A stretch of DNA of 64,000 nt from Dromaius novaehollandiae (GCF_036370855.1 NC_088098.1:134994721-135058720); one strand, 5' to 3'. Shown: positions 10,177 through 25,700, counted from the first letter of the stretch. Notes: generated by a model not told the origin, from the letters alone. A program made the numbers and translations.

Positions 10177-13128
10177 CTGGGGAAAGAAGGGGAAATAACG
10201 TCATGAGTATTTTGTTTTATTTCAATAAAAGAAAGCAGTGGTGTATACCTGTTCTGCTGCTATTAGTCTCTATGATTATATAAAAAAAAGAAAAGAAACT
10301 ATTTGCTAGACTGACTGGCAACTAGTTTTAAAAGATTATACCCATTATCAGTTTAAGAGAACTGTACTAAAAAACAAAATACTGCTACAAGATTTTTTCT
10401 TCCCTCCACATTTTCCAAACATTGAAGAAGTCAAATGATAAATCAAGCACACGGAGAAGAATAATGTTTTTTGTGTCATGTTGGTTTTAGGCTCCGACCA
10501 CATCTCTTCTACAGTCTTAGAAGGCTGATAAACTAAAATAATAATAATAAACCTAAAAAAAAAATCTAGGTTTGGTTTTGCTAGTTCAGACTGAACACCC
10601 CCCCCCCCCGCCATGTATTAAGGCATATACCACATGCTCTAAAAAAGAGGAGAAAAAAGCTAAAATAATTTCACCATGAAATGGAAATAGGGAATTTCCA
10701 CAATTCAGTGCTCCGAGAACAGGAGTGCTCATGAGGAACAACATGGCAGGATAGAAGCGAATTCATACAATTAACTTATGTATAATGCATGAGTGACCTA
10801 ATGTTACTGGCTGCAGCTCGCACGAACAACTGAACTGCTGTTTTAGCATTAGCTATGGGCACTGGCAAAAGCAATGCCGTGACCGAGTCAAACATAACAA
10901 AGACAATGACTCAGGGTGTAGGGAAATCATAACGATACTAGCCTCAGCAAGACACAGGAAGGTAAGTTTTGGGGGGTCGTGTTTTTTAAAAGCAGCTTAA
11001 GAGTTAATCAACCACAGTATTTTGGAAACAAACTTTGAAAATGAATAAGTTACCTGTTCCTTAATAAAATAATTTGATTACTTAATTTACTGTTTTTAAT
11101 TAATCAATATTTTTATATTTGTACATTTTATAAAATATCCTCTCCTTTCACTTCCATATACTCTTCCCATCTCAGCTTGCATCTCCTTCTCACAAAAACC
11201 TTTGTGCTGCTTGTCCAGGCTTTCTGCATGCAGTAATGAACTACAAAATGGGCTCATGGAAGAGAAGGCCAATCTGACCAGCTGTATCTATCAGCATCAG
11301 AACAGAGCCCTCAGGGAGCTGTTTCTGGCACCTTATTAAAACAGGTTTGTGCTAAGCAAACAGGCACAGCTACCTACCAACAGACTGTAGATTAGCAATG
11401 GGAATACTGCTAGAAAGACATTGAAAGGGCCATTAATGCTATAACATAAACAAGAAAACAAAGCAAGGCATGTTCAGAACAGCAAAAATACTTGTCAGAA
11501 AGAAAGGAACATTCAGAAAATATGTTTTGGTTTTTTTTTTTAAACACTATTCAACAATGTCACCAAATCTGCTACTTCAGTTTCCAAGATGTATTGGGGG
11601 TCTCTTCACTGACAAGTCTTTCCAGAAACTATCTTGTGATAAAATCCATTACTTTTCTGCTTCTGTCATTACCATATATTGCCATTCTGCCTTACAATGT
11701 ACACAATACCTTTTTGATCTGTACTTTCAATCTAGTAGAGTGAAGAAGCTCATGAGATAATACATCAAAAACTTTACAAGAAGTTTAGATACAGGTTCCT
11801 CTTTCCCTTCATTTATAATTTCTGAAATTCTAATCAACCACTCACATTTTGGGAATATAATTGTAGTTTTTCAATCAAATCTTGCTGCCTACAGCTTGTG
11901 ATTGACATTTTTTAAAATAGAGTTTTGCAAGTATAGTCAGTATGCATCCTATTTTTTTGTTGAAAATAAAGGTTAGATTTACTGCAGCTATTTACTAAGC
12001 TTTCCTTTCTGAAATTTGGTATTACACGTCTCCCCACAAACATGCATTTGCCTTCTAATTGTGCAGGGCTTTTTTGTTTGTTTGTTTTTAAAGTAAGAGC
12101 CGTAGAAAAGCTAGTTTGCTCATTACATTGGTGCTGGTGGATGCACATCATCTATAACAGCATTCACGAGGTTTTGCCTATAGGAAACGACATGTCAACT
12201 CAACTCACATATTGATATTCATAAACCAACAACAGTAAACTTTGACTATTCCAAACCCACAAACCAGTTTTTAACATGCTATCCAAAATGCAGCCCAATA
12301 GCCAGCAAAGATAATATAAATGCACATATAACAGAATTCCCAAAAGAAAACTGCACTTAAGTGAGCTGCCTCTTTTGCCCTAGCTCCCTGGTAACCTTTG
12401 TGCACAACTCTGCTGTGAGCACTTTCTGATAATGTAATCTGGAAGTAAAAAGGACGGCTAATGAAAAAGTCATCAGAAGAAAAATGGCACTCGGGAACAG
12501 CAGTTCATATTTAAAAACCTGTTTGCCATAGCTGTTTTGTCACATCTCCTCAAACAGGGCATTAATTCAAACTTGTTCCCTACTTTAATATTAGTGAATT
12601 CAGGCTGAATTGAAGTAACAGGGAGCTATGTCCCTCTAATCCCTACCTACCCCACTGTTCTAGCTTTATCAAATGTAATGAGAAGCAGAAAAAGACGACA
12701 TTATTGCTTATTGCGGACATGAAGCCCAGATTTATTCTCTAACCACAGAAGAGAGGAGCTGGTCAAGAGAAGCCTCCCAAAACGTTACCCTTGTTTGCTC
12801 TCAAAGAAAGAACTCCAGCTACTTCAGGACAAGTTGTGCATATCCGTTTGAAAATTTTGTTATCAAAAGCTGCTGAATAACTGAAAAGAATCACTATGAA
12901 TACTTCAGTCTTTCCCTCTGCTTAAAATACTTGATCAATGACAGCACCCAGTGACCTTTCGGGGGGTTTTCTTATTTTTAAAAGGCACTGGGCTTGTTAA
13001 GACTGTTCAAAACCAGAACTACTGATTCTTGCAGGAATCTGATATTACCTCAACTCCATGAACTATATTGAGATTCTGTGAATGGTAGACTGAGTAACTA
13101 TAATACAATCTTGAAGTTGTAACCAAAA

Positions 13129-13152
13129 GATAATTTTTTTAAAAAAATTATC
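13129..13152. repeat. Perfect 24-bp palindrome
   Basis: GATAATTTTTTT is followed immediately by its exact reverse complement, with no spacer. It lies in intron 1. Confidence 0.9.
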
Positions 13153-16100
13153 CATCACAAGAATTACTTTAGCCTGTGCCTTAGTGAAGAGTCTGGATTC
13201 TTTCAAGAGACTGAACACTGGAAATAGCCCTGCAATAAAAACCTTACAAATAGCAACCACAAATTTTTTATGCACACTGACAGGCATATAAGCCTGTTTT
13301 AATATCATTGGCTATTTTAATATTGTTAATTAACTTTCCCACTGGCTAGAACTATAAACCTTGCAGAATGGGAAATAAGGCCATTCTTTACCTCTCAAAG
13401 GTTCACAGCAGAGAAATACCACTCATTCTCTTAAGATCCCTTCCTGAGGCAATGAGATTCACAGTACATCAAAAGTTCACGAATGAAAACAACAGATCTC
13501 TGAGATGGTCTCAATGTTATTCTGACATCCTGCAAAATCCTGAGCCAATTCAGGAAAAGGAGTCGCCATGAAATGAACAAGCACAAATTAGTCTCACCTA
13601 ATGCAGAACTCTACTAGTACGGGATTTTAATAAAACTATTTTGTAATAGCATGTAGGGCTTATACATCAAATAAAAACAACTGTGTAAACATTCTGGAAA
13701 TAAACATACAGACTCTATTATAGTGATGTGGTACCTGATCATTTGCATTTAAATTAAAGCAAGGGGGGAGAAGAAAGCCTCACTCTTTCCCCAATTCCAC
13801 TTCTCTTCAAGACCATTAAGAGTTTTAGAGCATCACCAAAAGCATCTTTCATATTCTCGTCCAGGCCTCCATCCTAAATAAAAATGTCATTCGTTATTTC
13901 ATAATTATCAACCAGAGGAAAAAAATCCATCTTTTTTTTTTTTGCTAAGATCTGACTAACTATGCAGAGAAATTTTCTGAGAATTACTTAAAGTAGACAT
14001 TTTCTTCACAAAATTTGCAGCAACTGCACAACTCTCTTCTAGAAATACACTGTTATCTTTTGAAGTATCATTCATTCCATACATCAAGAAAGAAAACGTG
14101 CGATCTTGACTCTGCTGAAGTCAGTAACAAACTTCTATTTGACTTCAAAGTCATCCATTAACTTTTTAAAAAAACTTCTTACCAATAACTAAATGCCCCT
14201 TGCTCTCCTAAATCAAGAAATCAACTTAATAATTTGGGAGTTTTTAATTGATTGCTTTTACTCACTCAGAAGATGTGACTAAGAATTTCTAGAGGACAGG
14301 TACACTTTCATCTCTTTATTAAAACAATACTGGGTCAAGCAAACAAACACAGAACAATTTACAGCATGTAAGTGTCTGTCTTTGATAGTTATAGATTAAT
14401 TCAAACCCTGGCATGTCTTCTGTTGCACAAGATACACATATGAAAGGAAGCTTTAACTGCCTCTATCAGTCATTATGTACCACTACTACTTCTTCCTTCT
14501 TCTCCCCATTATGTGTTGTTCTATTTCTTGGCGTTTCCCAGGAAAACGCTCATAACATTACAAACACCTGATCAAGTGTGTGATCAAGCAGAATATAGCA
14601 AGGGACAAGGGTAAGAAGATAGATAGAGATGCTTTTCTGGATTTATTGATCCTGAAGAATGTGTCAGGAGTATTATGGTTTCTCTTACTGATTAGGAAGA
14701 GCAAATTATAGGCAGAAAGCTGGTAGTAATATTCCGATTGGGAGACTGGAGCAAGAGGAATATGGCTTTATAGTTAGTGACGAAGTTTTGAGAGTTCCTG
14801 CCAGTCCGACTGCTCCATTTTGAATAAAGCTGCCACTCGTTTTTCCCATTTTATAAAGGGAAAGTAGATCCTCTAATGGGACAAGGTATGGGGCAAAGCC
14901 ATGAAGACTTCATAGTACAAACCTTCCCACACCTGTACAGGGGGGAAAGGCAGCTGAAGAGAGAAAAAAAACCAATAAGAATCTGTAGTTAAGTAAGCAA
15001 GCCTTTATTCATACACTGAGCTCCAATCCATCCTCTTCTGCTCATCAAAAGTGTAGCAATGAAAAAAGAACAGTTGGCGAAAATAAATGCAAAATAAAAA
15101 ACTTGTCAAACTTGAACACACTCAAATCATAATCATGTAAGAACAAAATACCAAGGTTGCTTGCACCAGCTCACAATGTTAACTTTTAAAAGTTCAACTC
15201 CAACAAGCTTTTTATTCACCATACTAATGTCATCATTAGACCTTAACTGTTTTTTGTTTGTTTGTTTTTTAATAGCTGTTGATACACTGAAAACTGCCAG
15301 CTCACCTCCATGACTGATACATTTTGGAATGTCATCTTCACATACCTGTCATAAAAGGCAACTACCTCCTCCCTCCATGCAAAAGATTGGGGAAAAAAAT
15401 GAATCTGAACAAAGCTATCATCCTGTAGCAAACAGAAGACTAGAAAAGGGTCTGAATCAGCTCCAATCTATTAAAGATACCTGTCTGGTTAAATTCCCAA
15501 AGGAAAACTGAGTTTGGAGACCAAGACACCGGTTATGATTCAGTTCGTTTCATCTTGTTCTGTTAGTGCTCTTTCTTCTGCATGAAAGTACAGATTCAAA
15601 AATAAATTCAGCTCGTCCTGAATACATAAACTAAATTCACTTCTCAGGGTTAAAATGCAGGATTTATGAGCTTCCCTAACAGCTGTAGCCAACTTAGAAA
15701 GAGTGGGTGCCTAGCGGGATGCTTCTACGACTACAGTGACAAATAAGCAGACCAAATATCAGTGTTAAGCACACAAGCAGCTCCCATGAGTCATAACAGA
15801 AGGACAGGAAAGACAATTTTGCTTCCATTTTAGTCTTTTTCTTTGATAACAACCTTAAGAAGGAGGTGTATTGTGGGTGTGACAGTTTCTTACGCACTTC
15901 ATGGTTGCCCTTACACATGCTGGGCATTCTTCACCATACCCGCAGCAACGCTGAGTAAAAAGAGCCACTGTTCAAAGGATAACACTCTCAAGCAACAAGC
16001 TGTTAAATTTAAAGCCTGAGCAGTTTTTATCTGGCACAAGACACTCGTTCACTTCAAATGGAAGTGCCCAACTTTGCAGGGGAAGGAAAGCCATGTCTGC

Positions 16101-18587
16101 TTACTGAGATTCCTTTAGGCAAAAGGGGCCTTTTTATTTTTCTCCCTGTTTAAAAGATAAAAAGAAGGCTTATCTGACAACTGAGTATTTTCCCATGGAG
16201 GAGGCTAACACGTTCCAACCTAATATACTATTTAAAGTGTTCCCACTGGAAGATGCTTCTTTCATTTTAATTTTTCCTTCTCTCCTCTCAGGAAACTACT
16301 CTCCAATAATACCCTACACTCATTTGTCATACTGCTTACTATTTAGTCCCATATTTTCTTTGACAATCTGCCATGGACTTTAAATCTCCAGGCTATAAAA
16401 TAACTTACTGGCATAGCTTTTTCATCTTTAATAATTACCAAAAAAGCTATTATTTTCAAAGAGTTCCACATTAAGCATCACTTTGTGACTCAACCCCACA
16501 CTTGCGTCTGAAGTTTCACAATTAGAAGAAAAAAGAAAAAAAGATTGAGCATAAAAGTCATCCCTCTCTACCACAAAAAGAAATGAGCATATTCAGGCAG
16601 AACCTTGAGCAAAGGGAATTCTTGTCCAAGAGAAGTTAAATATATTTATCTTTAAGGAAACATATTAGAAGCCCTGAACAGCTGATGAATTGGAGAAGTG
16701 CTCTAGGGTTTGAGCTGAGCAGATCTGTGGAAAGAAAGGGGGTCTCAAGTTCTCCTGTCAGGCTCACTGGCAGCATACTCTCAAAAAACCACTCTGCTAC
16801 TTGCTCCTCAGTCTCTTGATCTTCAGTTCTGTCCAGGTTCCCATCTATAATGGTAGTAATCACTAATTCTGCATCAGCAATATTACAATACCATGCTGCC
16901 ATCAGACAAAGCAACAGATTCAGAAGACCTGGCCACTTAAATAAAATCATCTGGCACCTTCATAACTGGATCAGCCAGCAAGTCTTTCAAACATGCACAT
17001 GCAAAGCATACTAGTGATTTAAAAGCGCTGTCCCCTAACAAAAAGACGGAAATTCTTTTAACCTTACTTTCTCCTCCCTACCTGCCCAGTTGTGTTTTCA
17101 TTGTTCTATAAACTCTCTCCTTCACTTTCTAAAAATCATATGATCCTCTCTGTCCGAAAGAGCAGAAAAGCAAAAGGTGAATATATAGCATTTATAAATA
17201 CCAAATGAATGCTGAAACTAAATTCTGTGGTTATTCTAATACAGATCAAAATAACCACAATGACTGCTCTCCCTTGTAATTTTCAAACACGTCATTATAT
17301 ACAGATTGCTGGTTCGCTATCTGGAGTGAAGGGGGAAAAAAATCATTTTTTTTTCTTTAAAAAGACATACCACAGATTTAGAACAAATAGAAAAATATGA
17401 GGGGAGGAACCCCACAGTTTTTTAGTCATAAACTAGTAAGAGAAAACACTATGCACCCTAGAGAACAGGAAAAAAAATACTTTATTTAAGCTATTAAAAT
17501 ATTTATCAGATTTCTACCATTTGATCTTGATGCATTTCCCAGGCAGAGCCATTTTACTTAAATACTGCCAATCCATCTTTTACAGAATTAATCTTGCAAA
17601 AAATGCCTTCAAAAGTTTTCAATAAAGGACAAAAAGAAGTCACTCAACTACTGTTGCAACAACAAATATTTTACTTGTTTGCTTTTCAACAAAATGACAA
17701 ATGATTCCTGAATTAATACAAATAAATTAATGGGATATGCTTTAAGTTCTTCTGAGAATTGGTTTCACTTCCCAACTTGGACACTGAAAAGTCAAAAAGC
17801 CAGTATTTTGGTATTTTCTTGGACTACACAAACAAAAGAACTGTTAGCGATTTACTAAATCTTCAATTCTGCAGGAAGTTTGTTTCATTCTACATGATGT
17901 TTATTTCAAATCACATAATCTGTGGGTTTTGTTTGTTTTAATAAACAGCAATTTAATTTTTAAATCAGATTCAACATTGGTTAATGTATCAGGAACTACT
18001 CCCTCCTAAGAAACACTGCCTTTGATATTTTAATAATCTTTCAAACCAATGTAATCCCCAGCCATGCAAACACAGGCCACTTCATGAATAAATTCACATT
18101 AGTGTGCAAGCACATGTGCAGGAAATATATTTAAAGAGACAACTCAAAGACTTATCATACTTGTTTTTTTCCCCAGAAAAGTCACTAGGAGGGATTAAAC
18201 CACCTGGTGGGCAAACAGTTGCAATGATTTTTTCTTTTTAATTAAAGTCTCTCAATTGACCTCAAATCAACTTGCTCCAAAACAAAACACAAAACCCCAA
18301 ACTGAACCCTGCAGAAATATCTTGCTGCATGAAATTCAAGAGTGATCCTTCTTAATCTGAATTGAAGACATTACTACTAATCCAATATGCATTAAAGGCT
18401 ATTCCAAGGTATTTAGATTTGCAGATTTCAGAGAAAACACTGAATATACTTACCATAAATACATCTAAATATTTTCAATATTAACACTTTATAGCCTTTT
18501 TGATTATGCTGTCTGTTACAAGGGTAACTGGACACTGCCCACATGCTAAAATAAAGAACTAACCAAAAACAAAACACCCACAACCAC

Positions 18588-18606
18588 CACACACACACAC
18601 ACACAC
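18588..18606. repeat. Short (CA)n microsatellite
   Basis: About nine CA units following a CCACAACCACCA stretch. Confidence 0.9.
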
Positions 18607-20520
18607 TTTCCCACAATTCATGGTTAGAAAGGGCCTGTTAAACACAAAGTTGAACAAATCCATTAAGCGAAATCCAAGTCAGGAGGATAGCTTTCCAAAG
18701 AGGCGCAGACTGCATTAAGAGCTATGACTATTCTAACTAGCAGAAGTTAAATAAAAAAAATTCACATTCCAAAGAAAATAGAAAAACTCTAATCTCTATC
18801 TCAATCAACATGAGCTTCCTTTACCAGAGGATGAAAACTTTGGCTCTTCTGGAATACAGCACTCACAGAATGTCATGGAAGCAGCAGCAATGTATCAGCT
18901 AGGAAGAACAGTCCTAGCGAGGACTTTGAACATCTAGCTGGAAACCTTGAAATGAACTTTGCATTCAGTGTAAACCTGCTGCGGAGAATGTACAGCAATG
19001 CAGCAATCAACTTGTGGTGCTACAACAGATGCTATCATTTTGAGGTACCTGGAACACTTAATTAGAGGAACTTCATTCTGATATGTAAATTAAGGCAAAT
19101 GTATTTGGAAGACATATTAAGGTGACCAGCTCTGTTCCCTGAAAGTGTAGGCACAATGCATCATTGAAGTAAAAATACAAAAGCAAAAAGACATCAGATT
19201 GAACTTATGATCTCATCTAAAAGCAACAGAAGTCAGCCTGACAGAGTCAGGCAAAGCAGTGAAGACCAGAATATGACACTGAACAAGATCATATTCTTAT
19301 CTTCACTGCTCCTAGCTGCACTAGTGTATGAATATTAATGAAATGTTCATCCATATAAAAGAAAAGCACACTGGGAGCACCACGTACTCATCCTTATACT
19401 ATTTGTTTTATCTAAACACAAAATTTAAATTTATTAAAATTATAGCAAATGTGTGTGTGGGATTTACCTTTGAATATTTGTACTTAAAAACCTCAGTCTT
19501 AAAAATAATAATATCAAGTGGTTGCTGTTTTAAAACTTAACTGGAATGTCAACTAAACCAGATGGTTTTTTCCAGAAAGAAGTGAGCAAGCTATCATTGT
19601 GCTCCAAACTGAGAAGGTGCAAGTCAGCCCTAGGTTGGAAGACGTACACTTGTACTAGCACATTACAATGCATGGGGTGGTTCTGCTAAGGGGAAACAAG
19701 TAGACGACTGCGTCCAATACAGATGAAGGAAACTGAGGTACGAGTAAAATAATTATAAAGGTTGACAGTCTTCCATCCTGCATATTTATCCCAGGATAGA
19801 GGTGGATCATGGTGAGGCCAAGTATCCCCCTTCACACACACTATGAATTTAAGCTACAGCAAGGGAGGGAGATTTGCCATTTCTAAACTTGATAACTCTA
19901 ATTCTGTACTAACACAGATGTGAGTTTTGATTACTGGAGGAATTTATAAGAAATTGGTGATCCAAGTTTAGATTTATAATCTACATTTAATTTCTAAAAC
20001 TTAATGGACTAGAAAACACCTACTATGAAAACTGATTGCAAAGACTTTTAATCACTTGTAATGTTTCTCCCGTTTCCTTCAACTGCTAGATCCAATTCTC
20101 GGGGCTTGTCTTTAATCAGATTTTAAGTGCTTTGGTAAAAAGAAAATAAAGTAAAACCTTTTTTCCCCTCTGGGTGTTGCTATGAAATAGTTATAAGAAC
20201 GTCATATTTGAAACCATCCTATGGCACTGGTTCTTTGCCTAAACAGAACTGCTGCGGGAAAATACGAGTCTGAGGTAAATGAAAGTCTCACCATATGACT
20301 CAGGGAAAAAAAAACAAAAAACTACAAAAACACTAGCAGGCAGTTTGCTTCATCTCTGAAAACAGGATGCGGCAATAATTTTTGACTAATGAACAAAGTT
20401 GTTTTCAGGCCAGCCTCTATAACACACACGTGCACACACGTAAAAGCAATAGCTTTTCAAGGACTTGTAACTCAAAGATCTTGGGTCCATCAGTTTCTAT
20501 TTAATGGTTAAAAGAAAAAG

Positions 20521-20540
20521 GAGACTTTTTAAAAAGTCTC
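20521..20540. repeat. Perfect 20-bp palindrome
   Basis: GAGACTTTTT is followed immediately by its exact reverse complement AAAAAGTCTC. It lies in intron 1. Confidence 0.9.
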
Positions 20541-23177
20541 GCATAACATGGAAACTATCTCCATGTTTGTGTGTGTGAATGTTCAGACAAACTTCCCTAA
20601 CACAAATGTAACCTGTACCTGTTCTCTACCCCCTCCCCACCACCAATATCCTTGCAAAATATATCATCTAACCAACTGGGTTTAACTAGTATTTTTGTCA
20701 GGAAGTTGAGTGTTTAAAAAAGCACAATGAAAGAACATCACAGCACTAGTCAACATTATTATTCTGGCGAAAAAGCCTCTGAACTAAATACAGGAATTTT
20801 CTACTGAAAGGCATGAGCTAGCTCATAGAAAAGAAGTGAAAGACACTAGTATTTAGAAGTTAGTCACTGTATTTAATGTAAAAATGAAGAATTATTGGGA
20901 CTTTTGACATCCAAATTCAAAGACTAAGTACCAATGGAAAGAATATTTAAATGTAGTTAGGAAATGACAGGGCTTGCTCCCAACTAGACTGCATCATGAG
21001 TGTTAATAAAACCTCCCTCTGACATGCTGATGGCTTCTTACATCTAAAATGCCAATGGCAGCAGAAGCGTGTCTGGATACGTAAGTGACCCAAAAGAGGG
21101 ACCTGAAAAACAGGTCTTGAAGAAAGGGAGCTGCATCTAAACAGTAAACAGTGTTGGCAGGCTTACCAAAGGACTGGCAAAAGCAGTTTATAATCCTGAT
21201 TTTCATCCTACATGCCTCTCTCGATCCTTCCTTCCTTCCAAGTTTAACTGGGGGGAGATGAAAGAGGGCACACAATGCCTGTGGCAAATGGGAAGAAGTG
21301 TGGGTGAAGGCAGGAGGGGAAAGGAAGCTGTTGTAAAGAAGAAGACAGTGAAAGGCTGGCCTGTGGGGAAGTCCTTGCATGAAAAGATGGGAAAAATACA
21401 AGAAGATGCTTTAGGCGTGAGCACTGAGTCCATCTTAAAGAAGTTACAAGATCTGAGATTTACATGATTAGCTTACAAGAAACATGGACTTACATGGCCC
21501 ACAAGTCACTATCTGCATAACTGACTTTTCTGTTTCTACTATATTTAGTTACTTCTTGTATAGTCAGAAAACTTTAAAGGAAATATATAAGTAGCATTTT
21601 TATTAACTGCAAAGGGATTTGGAAACAAAAGTCTATCCCAGCAAATTGCTGTTAGGCAGCTGTAAAAGGAAAGGAAAGTCACAAAACCAAGGAAATAAGG
21701 GTTGGCAAAAGCAATTAAAATTAAGAAATTAAATCTGAATAGTAGTATATAGCTATAGTCCATAATCTATTACAGACAGTAATTAATCATGAAGCATTAG
21801 AATATTGACTCCATACGTAATACACAGAACTAAAAAAAACACTGCCCAACAAGTAGGAAGAAAACATGTAAGACTGTATTTTTAAACACACTATATTATT
21901 TCTTTCCATTCCTAATGTTGGGAGAGTAATCTCTAGTTTTCTTTGTTACCCAGGCTCAGTGGGGGATACGATATCTACTCAGACAAAAAAGTCTGAAATA
22001 ATTCTTGTGAAGTTCTTTGGATTTCACTAAAGAACTTGCTCTTTTCTAACAGTACCACTTTCTTTGTTGCTAAGATTGCATACTAAACTGATTTAAAGTT
22101 AAGTTTAACACTAAGGGACTTTAAGCCTCTTTTGGTGCTAGTTACTCATTTTCTATTCCCTCCCTACTCGTATCTCAAAAAGAAAAAAGTCTAATTTTCA
22201 GGTGAGTATATCATTGTCGATTATTTCTTCCTACTAGTTCCAAATAAGAATTACTGTGATTTTTCAGTACAAAACACAGAGCTGAATACCTACTGCTAGA
22301 TGGAACATATCTTCTTAATATATAGGGGACATTTTCCACCCCAAATAGAACCGAAAATCAATTAAATTAGGTAAGAGTCTCCATCCTGAGGTGGAATTTC
22401 AAACATGGGATGTTAAATGCATTTCGTTCTCTAGTTGCATCCATTTTTATACCTGATCAAAAAGCTTAGTAGTTTAGAACAACCCCATTTTTCTCTGCTC
22501 GCATGCTCAGATTTTTTTAAAAAGGCAAAATACACTCCAGACAATTTGCACAACAGCATTTTGCAACACATTGGAGCTAAAGAATTTTTCCACGGGAAGG
22601 TATTTACTAGACTACAGTAATTCTCTTAGTACTTTTAAAGCTTGAAACACACCTTCTGTTGAATGCTATGAGTCAGTTTTAATGACACTGTTATGTTCTA
22701 TAGCTTTGTAGCTTATGCAAGAGAATGAATTTGCATTAAGCATCCAACTTTAGAAGCCACCTTCTGTTCTCCATTGTTAATACTGAATAATAGTAAAAAA
22801 TAGACTACATCCCCTGCGTGCTCTCTCATTGTTTTATAAGAAGTCTAATTAGCTGCCTGTTACATAGAAAGTATATAAAATTTTTCGTATTATCATCTTA
22901 TGGACACATACTAGTCTCTTACATTTTTATATAATTCTTGCAGAAAGGCAGTATGCAGAAAAATATAAAGAGCAAAGATAGGTTTTCACATTTAGTCAAG
23001 TTGCAGAATTTCAGTCAAGTGTTACCTGATCAGTGTTGTTGCTCTTCCTTCCCCTGCTCATGGAAGAATTTATAATACCTTAAAAGGACTTGAGTTAGAA
23101 GAAAATTAACAGTTAGCTTCACAGAAAATGAGGATGAAATACTACAACATGCCAATGCATGGACCAGGCCAGGGGAT

Positions 23178-23237
23178 GGGGAGAGGAGGAGGAAAAAAAA
23201 AAAGAAAAGAAAAGAAAGGGAAAAAAAAAAAAAAGGA
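23178..23237. repeat. 60-nt homopurine tract
   Basis: An uninterrupted purine run on the plus strand. The first part is G-rich (ggggagaggaggagg), then A-rich with AAAAG units and a 14-A run (23221-23234). Long homopurine tracts can form triplex (H-DNA) structures. Confidence 0.9.
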
Positions 23238-23827
23238 CAATGCATCTACTGATACTGCAAACAAGCTTTACAGAATCTCTTCCTCATTGCTTATATCTTC
23301 TATTCTTGGCATGAACTTGGCATGAATTTTTTGATAAGGCAACTAAAAATGATCAACTAAGTCTCTTTCTGAAGGATGCAGCAAAACAAGCATTCTCCTA
23401 AGCTTAAAGATTAATTTTTGAAGACTGTTACTGTTCTCATTAGGGCAGCACGCAACAGATTTGACTTTATCAAGGCATTCAGCAAGAAAAATGTATAATG
23501 GAACATCTCTTGCCATCATGGGTCCTTTACTTCAAAGAGTGGTTCAATCTAAATATACTATTCTTCCATTTCTTTTGTCCCCTCATTTAACTCAAAAACC
23601 GCTAGACCTACCTGTAACAGTAAGTTATATTTCTGTGGCATTTCTTCTGTTGAGAGCTTGATTTTATTTAGCTCCGCTTGACAAAGTGAGGGTTTGGCCA
23701 ATTCGCTCCTGGAATTACGACGACTGGCAGGTGTCATAACTGGTTCTCATACAAACCAGTGGCCCTCATATATACCTTCATACATAGGTACACAGAGAGA
23801 TAAAGTTAACTTTTTTTTATATATGTA

Positions 23828-23853
23828 TGTGTGTGTGTGTGTGTGTGTGTGTG
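23828..23853. repeat. (TG)n microsatellite
   Basis: A run of about 13 TG dinucleotides, preceded by TATA/TG-type sequence (tttatatatgtatg) and followed by gcatgcac. Confidence 0.95.
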
Positions 23854-25700
23854 CATGCACCTATGCGTAATGAAAGGGGACCAATTCCTCCCTCCAGCAA
23901 GTTAATTTTCCTAGAACTTCAATTAGATCACCGCTTCTTTTCTTTTCCTTATGGAAGATTAAGTGCAAATCAATTACCTCTTCTACTCTCCTCACCTTCT
24001 AAAAATAAAGCATACATAAACCAAGTCTTCTCCAAATCAAGACTCATTCCCTTCTTAGCACTCTTTAATCAGATCCCTAATTGCCCAAGCCAGAAAAAGA
24101 TGACTTATTTCACATTTTCAGTGTAGTTCACGAGCTGAACCTACAAGGATGAAAGGGAAGGATCTGATGGACATCTTCTTGCATGGTTTGTACGCCTGCT
24201 ATAAAAGGTAATAAATGATACTTTTCCAGTGGAGAAAGAACACACAAGAAAAAACACCTTACCACTGAGGATTTGGAAGACTGGTACAGACAACTGCCTT
24301 CTGAGATCTGTAGGTGCAAAACACTTGTAAAATGTAACAACACTTTGCACCGAAAAACTATATATTTAGAAACCTGTAAAGATTGCAGGTTATGAAGTAG
24401 CAAAGAAACTGCATCTGCATGAAGGCAGAAGAAATAGGTGGTCATACCACTACCTACTACAACCTGAGTAGCAGGTAGGAGATTTGCCCAACATATTGGA
24501 GAAAAATATTCATTTCAATGAAAACAATCACGAGAAAAAGTTAAATGTCTCCAACACTAAAAAATGCCACTTCTCAAAAGTGAAAGTGTGTCATTGTAAC
24601 CTGCTTTCACATTTCAGGGCAAAACTTACACTTCAATTAACATGCAGTTAAAAACATGACTGGAATAACAGTGTCTTTTCAGAAGCATAAACCCCAGTAC
24701 CATTCTCATCCTTTTTGGGGTGGGAGGGAGCGGTATCAGCTGTTTTCCTTTACTTGCATAAAAGTAAGTTTACTCTTCTTTCCTTATAAGAACTTCTCTT
24801 CACAGTACTTGAATCTGCTCCAATGAAACAAGCTCTCAAATCACTTCAGAAATATATTACAGCTTTTAAAGTTCAATTAATTGGGGGAAAAAGTCCATTA
24901 GCACACTTTCCGACTATTACAGACTTGTTTCTTGGTCAACTGAGAGCTTAAACAGAGTAACTTCCTACCCTTAGCTCCAATGGTGATGATGTGCAATGAT
25001 CTTATTTCTAATTCACCCTATAAACAAGCAGCAGCTAAGTAACACTAAAAATAGAACATAAAACATGGTTAGTTTTAGGCATTCTGAAAGACTCCCTAGT
25101 GTACATTAACACATACGCACACCACTCAAACAGAAAAAGGTTAGTGAAAATATTTAATCCAAGATTCAGATACTCATACTGCAAACTAAAGCAACTATCA
25201 TAAGTCTAGTGAAAAAAGTGCTGCTGGACTTTTCCAAGTTAATAAGTTTGCGCTTGTCTGTATTCAGTAAGCAATTTTATTAATAATAGAAGAAACGTAA
25301 ATGTCATTTTTCAGAAGACAAATATGTTTGCATCCAAAAACCTGAAACAACAAGATCTTGCAATACTTAATTCTAGAGGCAGAAGTAAAAGATATCTTCT
25401 AGATTTTGGAAAAGCCAAGTTTTAATATTACTGAGGAAGTAAGTTCATATTTTATTTTTATTTTTATTTTTTTTAAACTTCCTGAAGTTTTTTACGTATT
25501 GTTTTTAGGTTAACTTTCATGACTTAAGGAGTCAGACTCATCATGTTTTAATGCACAGTGCTATCAAAAATAGTTTGCCTCTTATCTTTCACAGGAATAA
25601 AGGGAAGCACTACCTCCCCAGACACACACAGGCACAGGCCAGCCCTCCTCAAACCTATTTGTAAATTGGTCTTTACTTCCTCAGCACTTTACTGAAGGAA

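Noticed and set aside
16636..16950. 104-codon minus-strand frame with a hydrophobic N-terminus and an acidic middle
   Set aside because: No recognised family, no suitable splice donor at its end, and the length is within what chance gives in 64 kb. It would be worth only a quick protein search.
21003..21401. 132-codon minus-strand frame
   Set aside because: No family resemblance, and overlapping frames of similar length exist on both strands at the same place.
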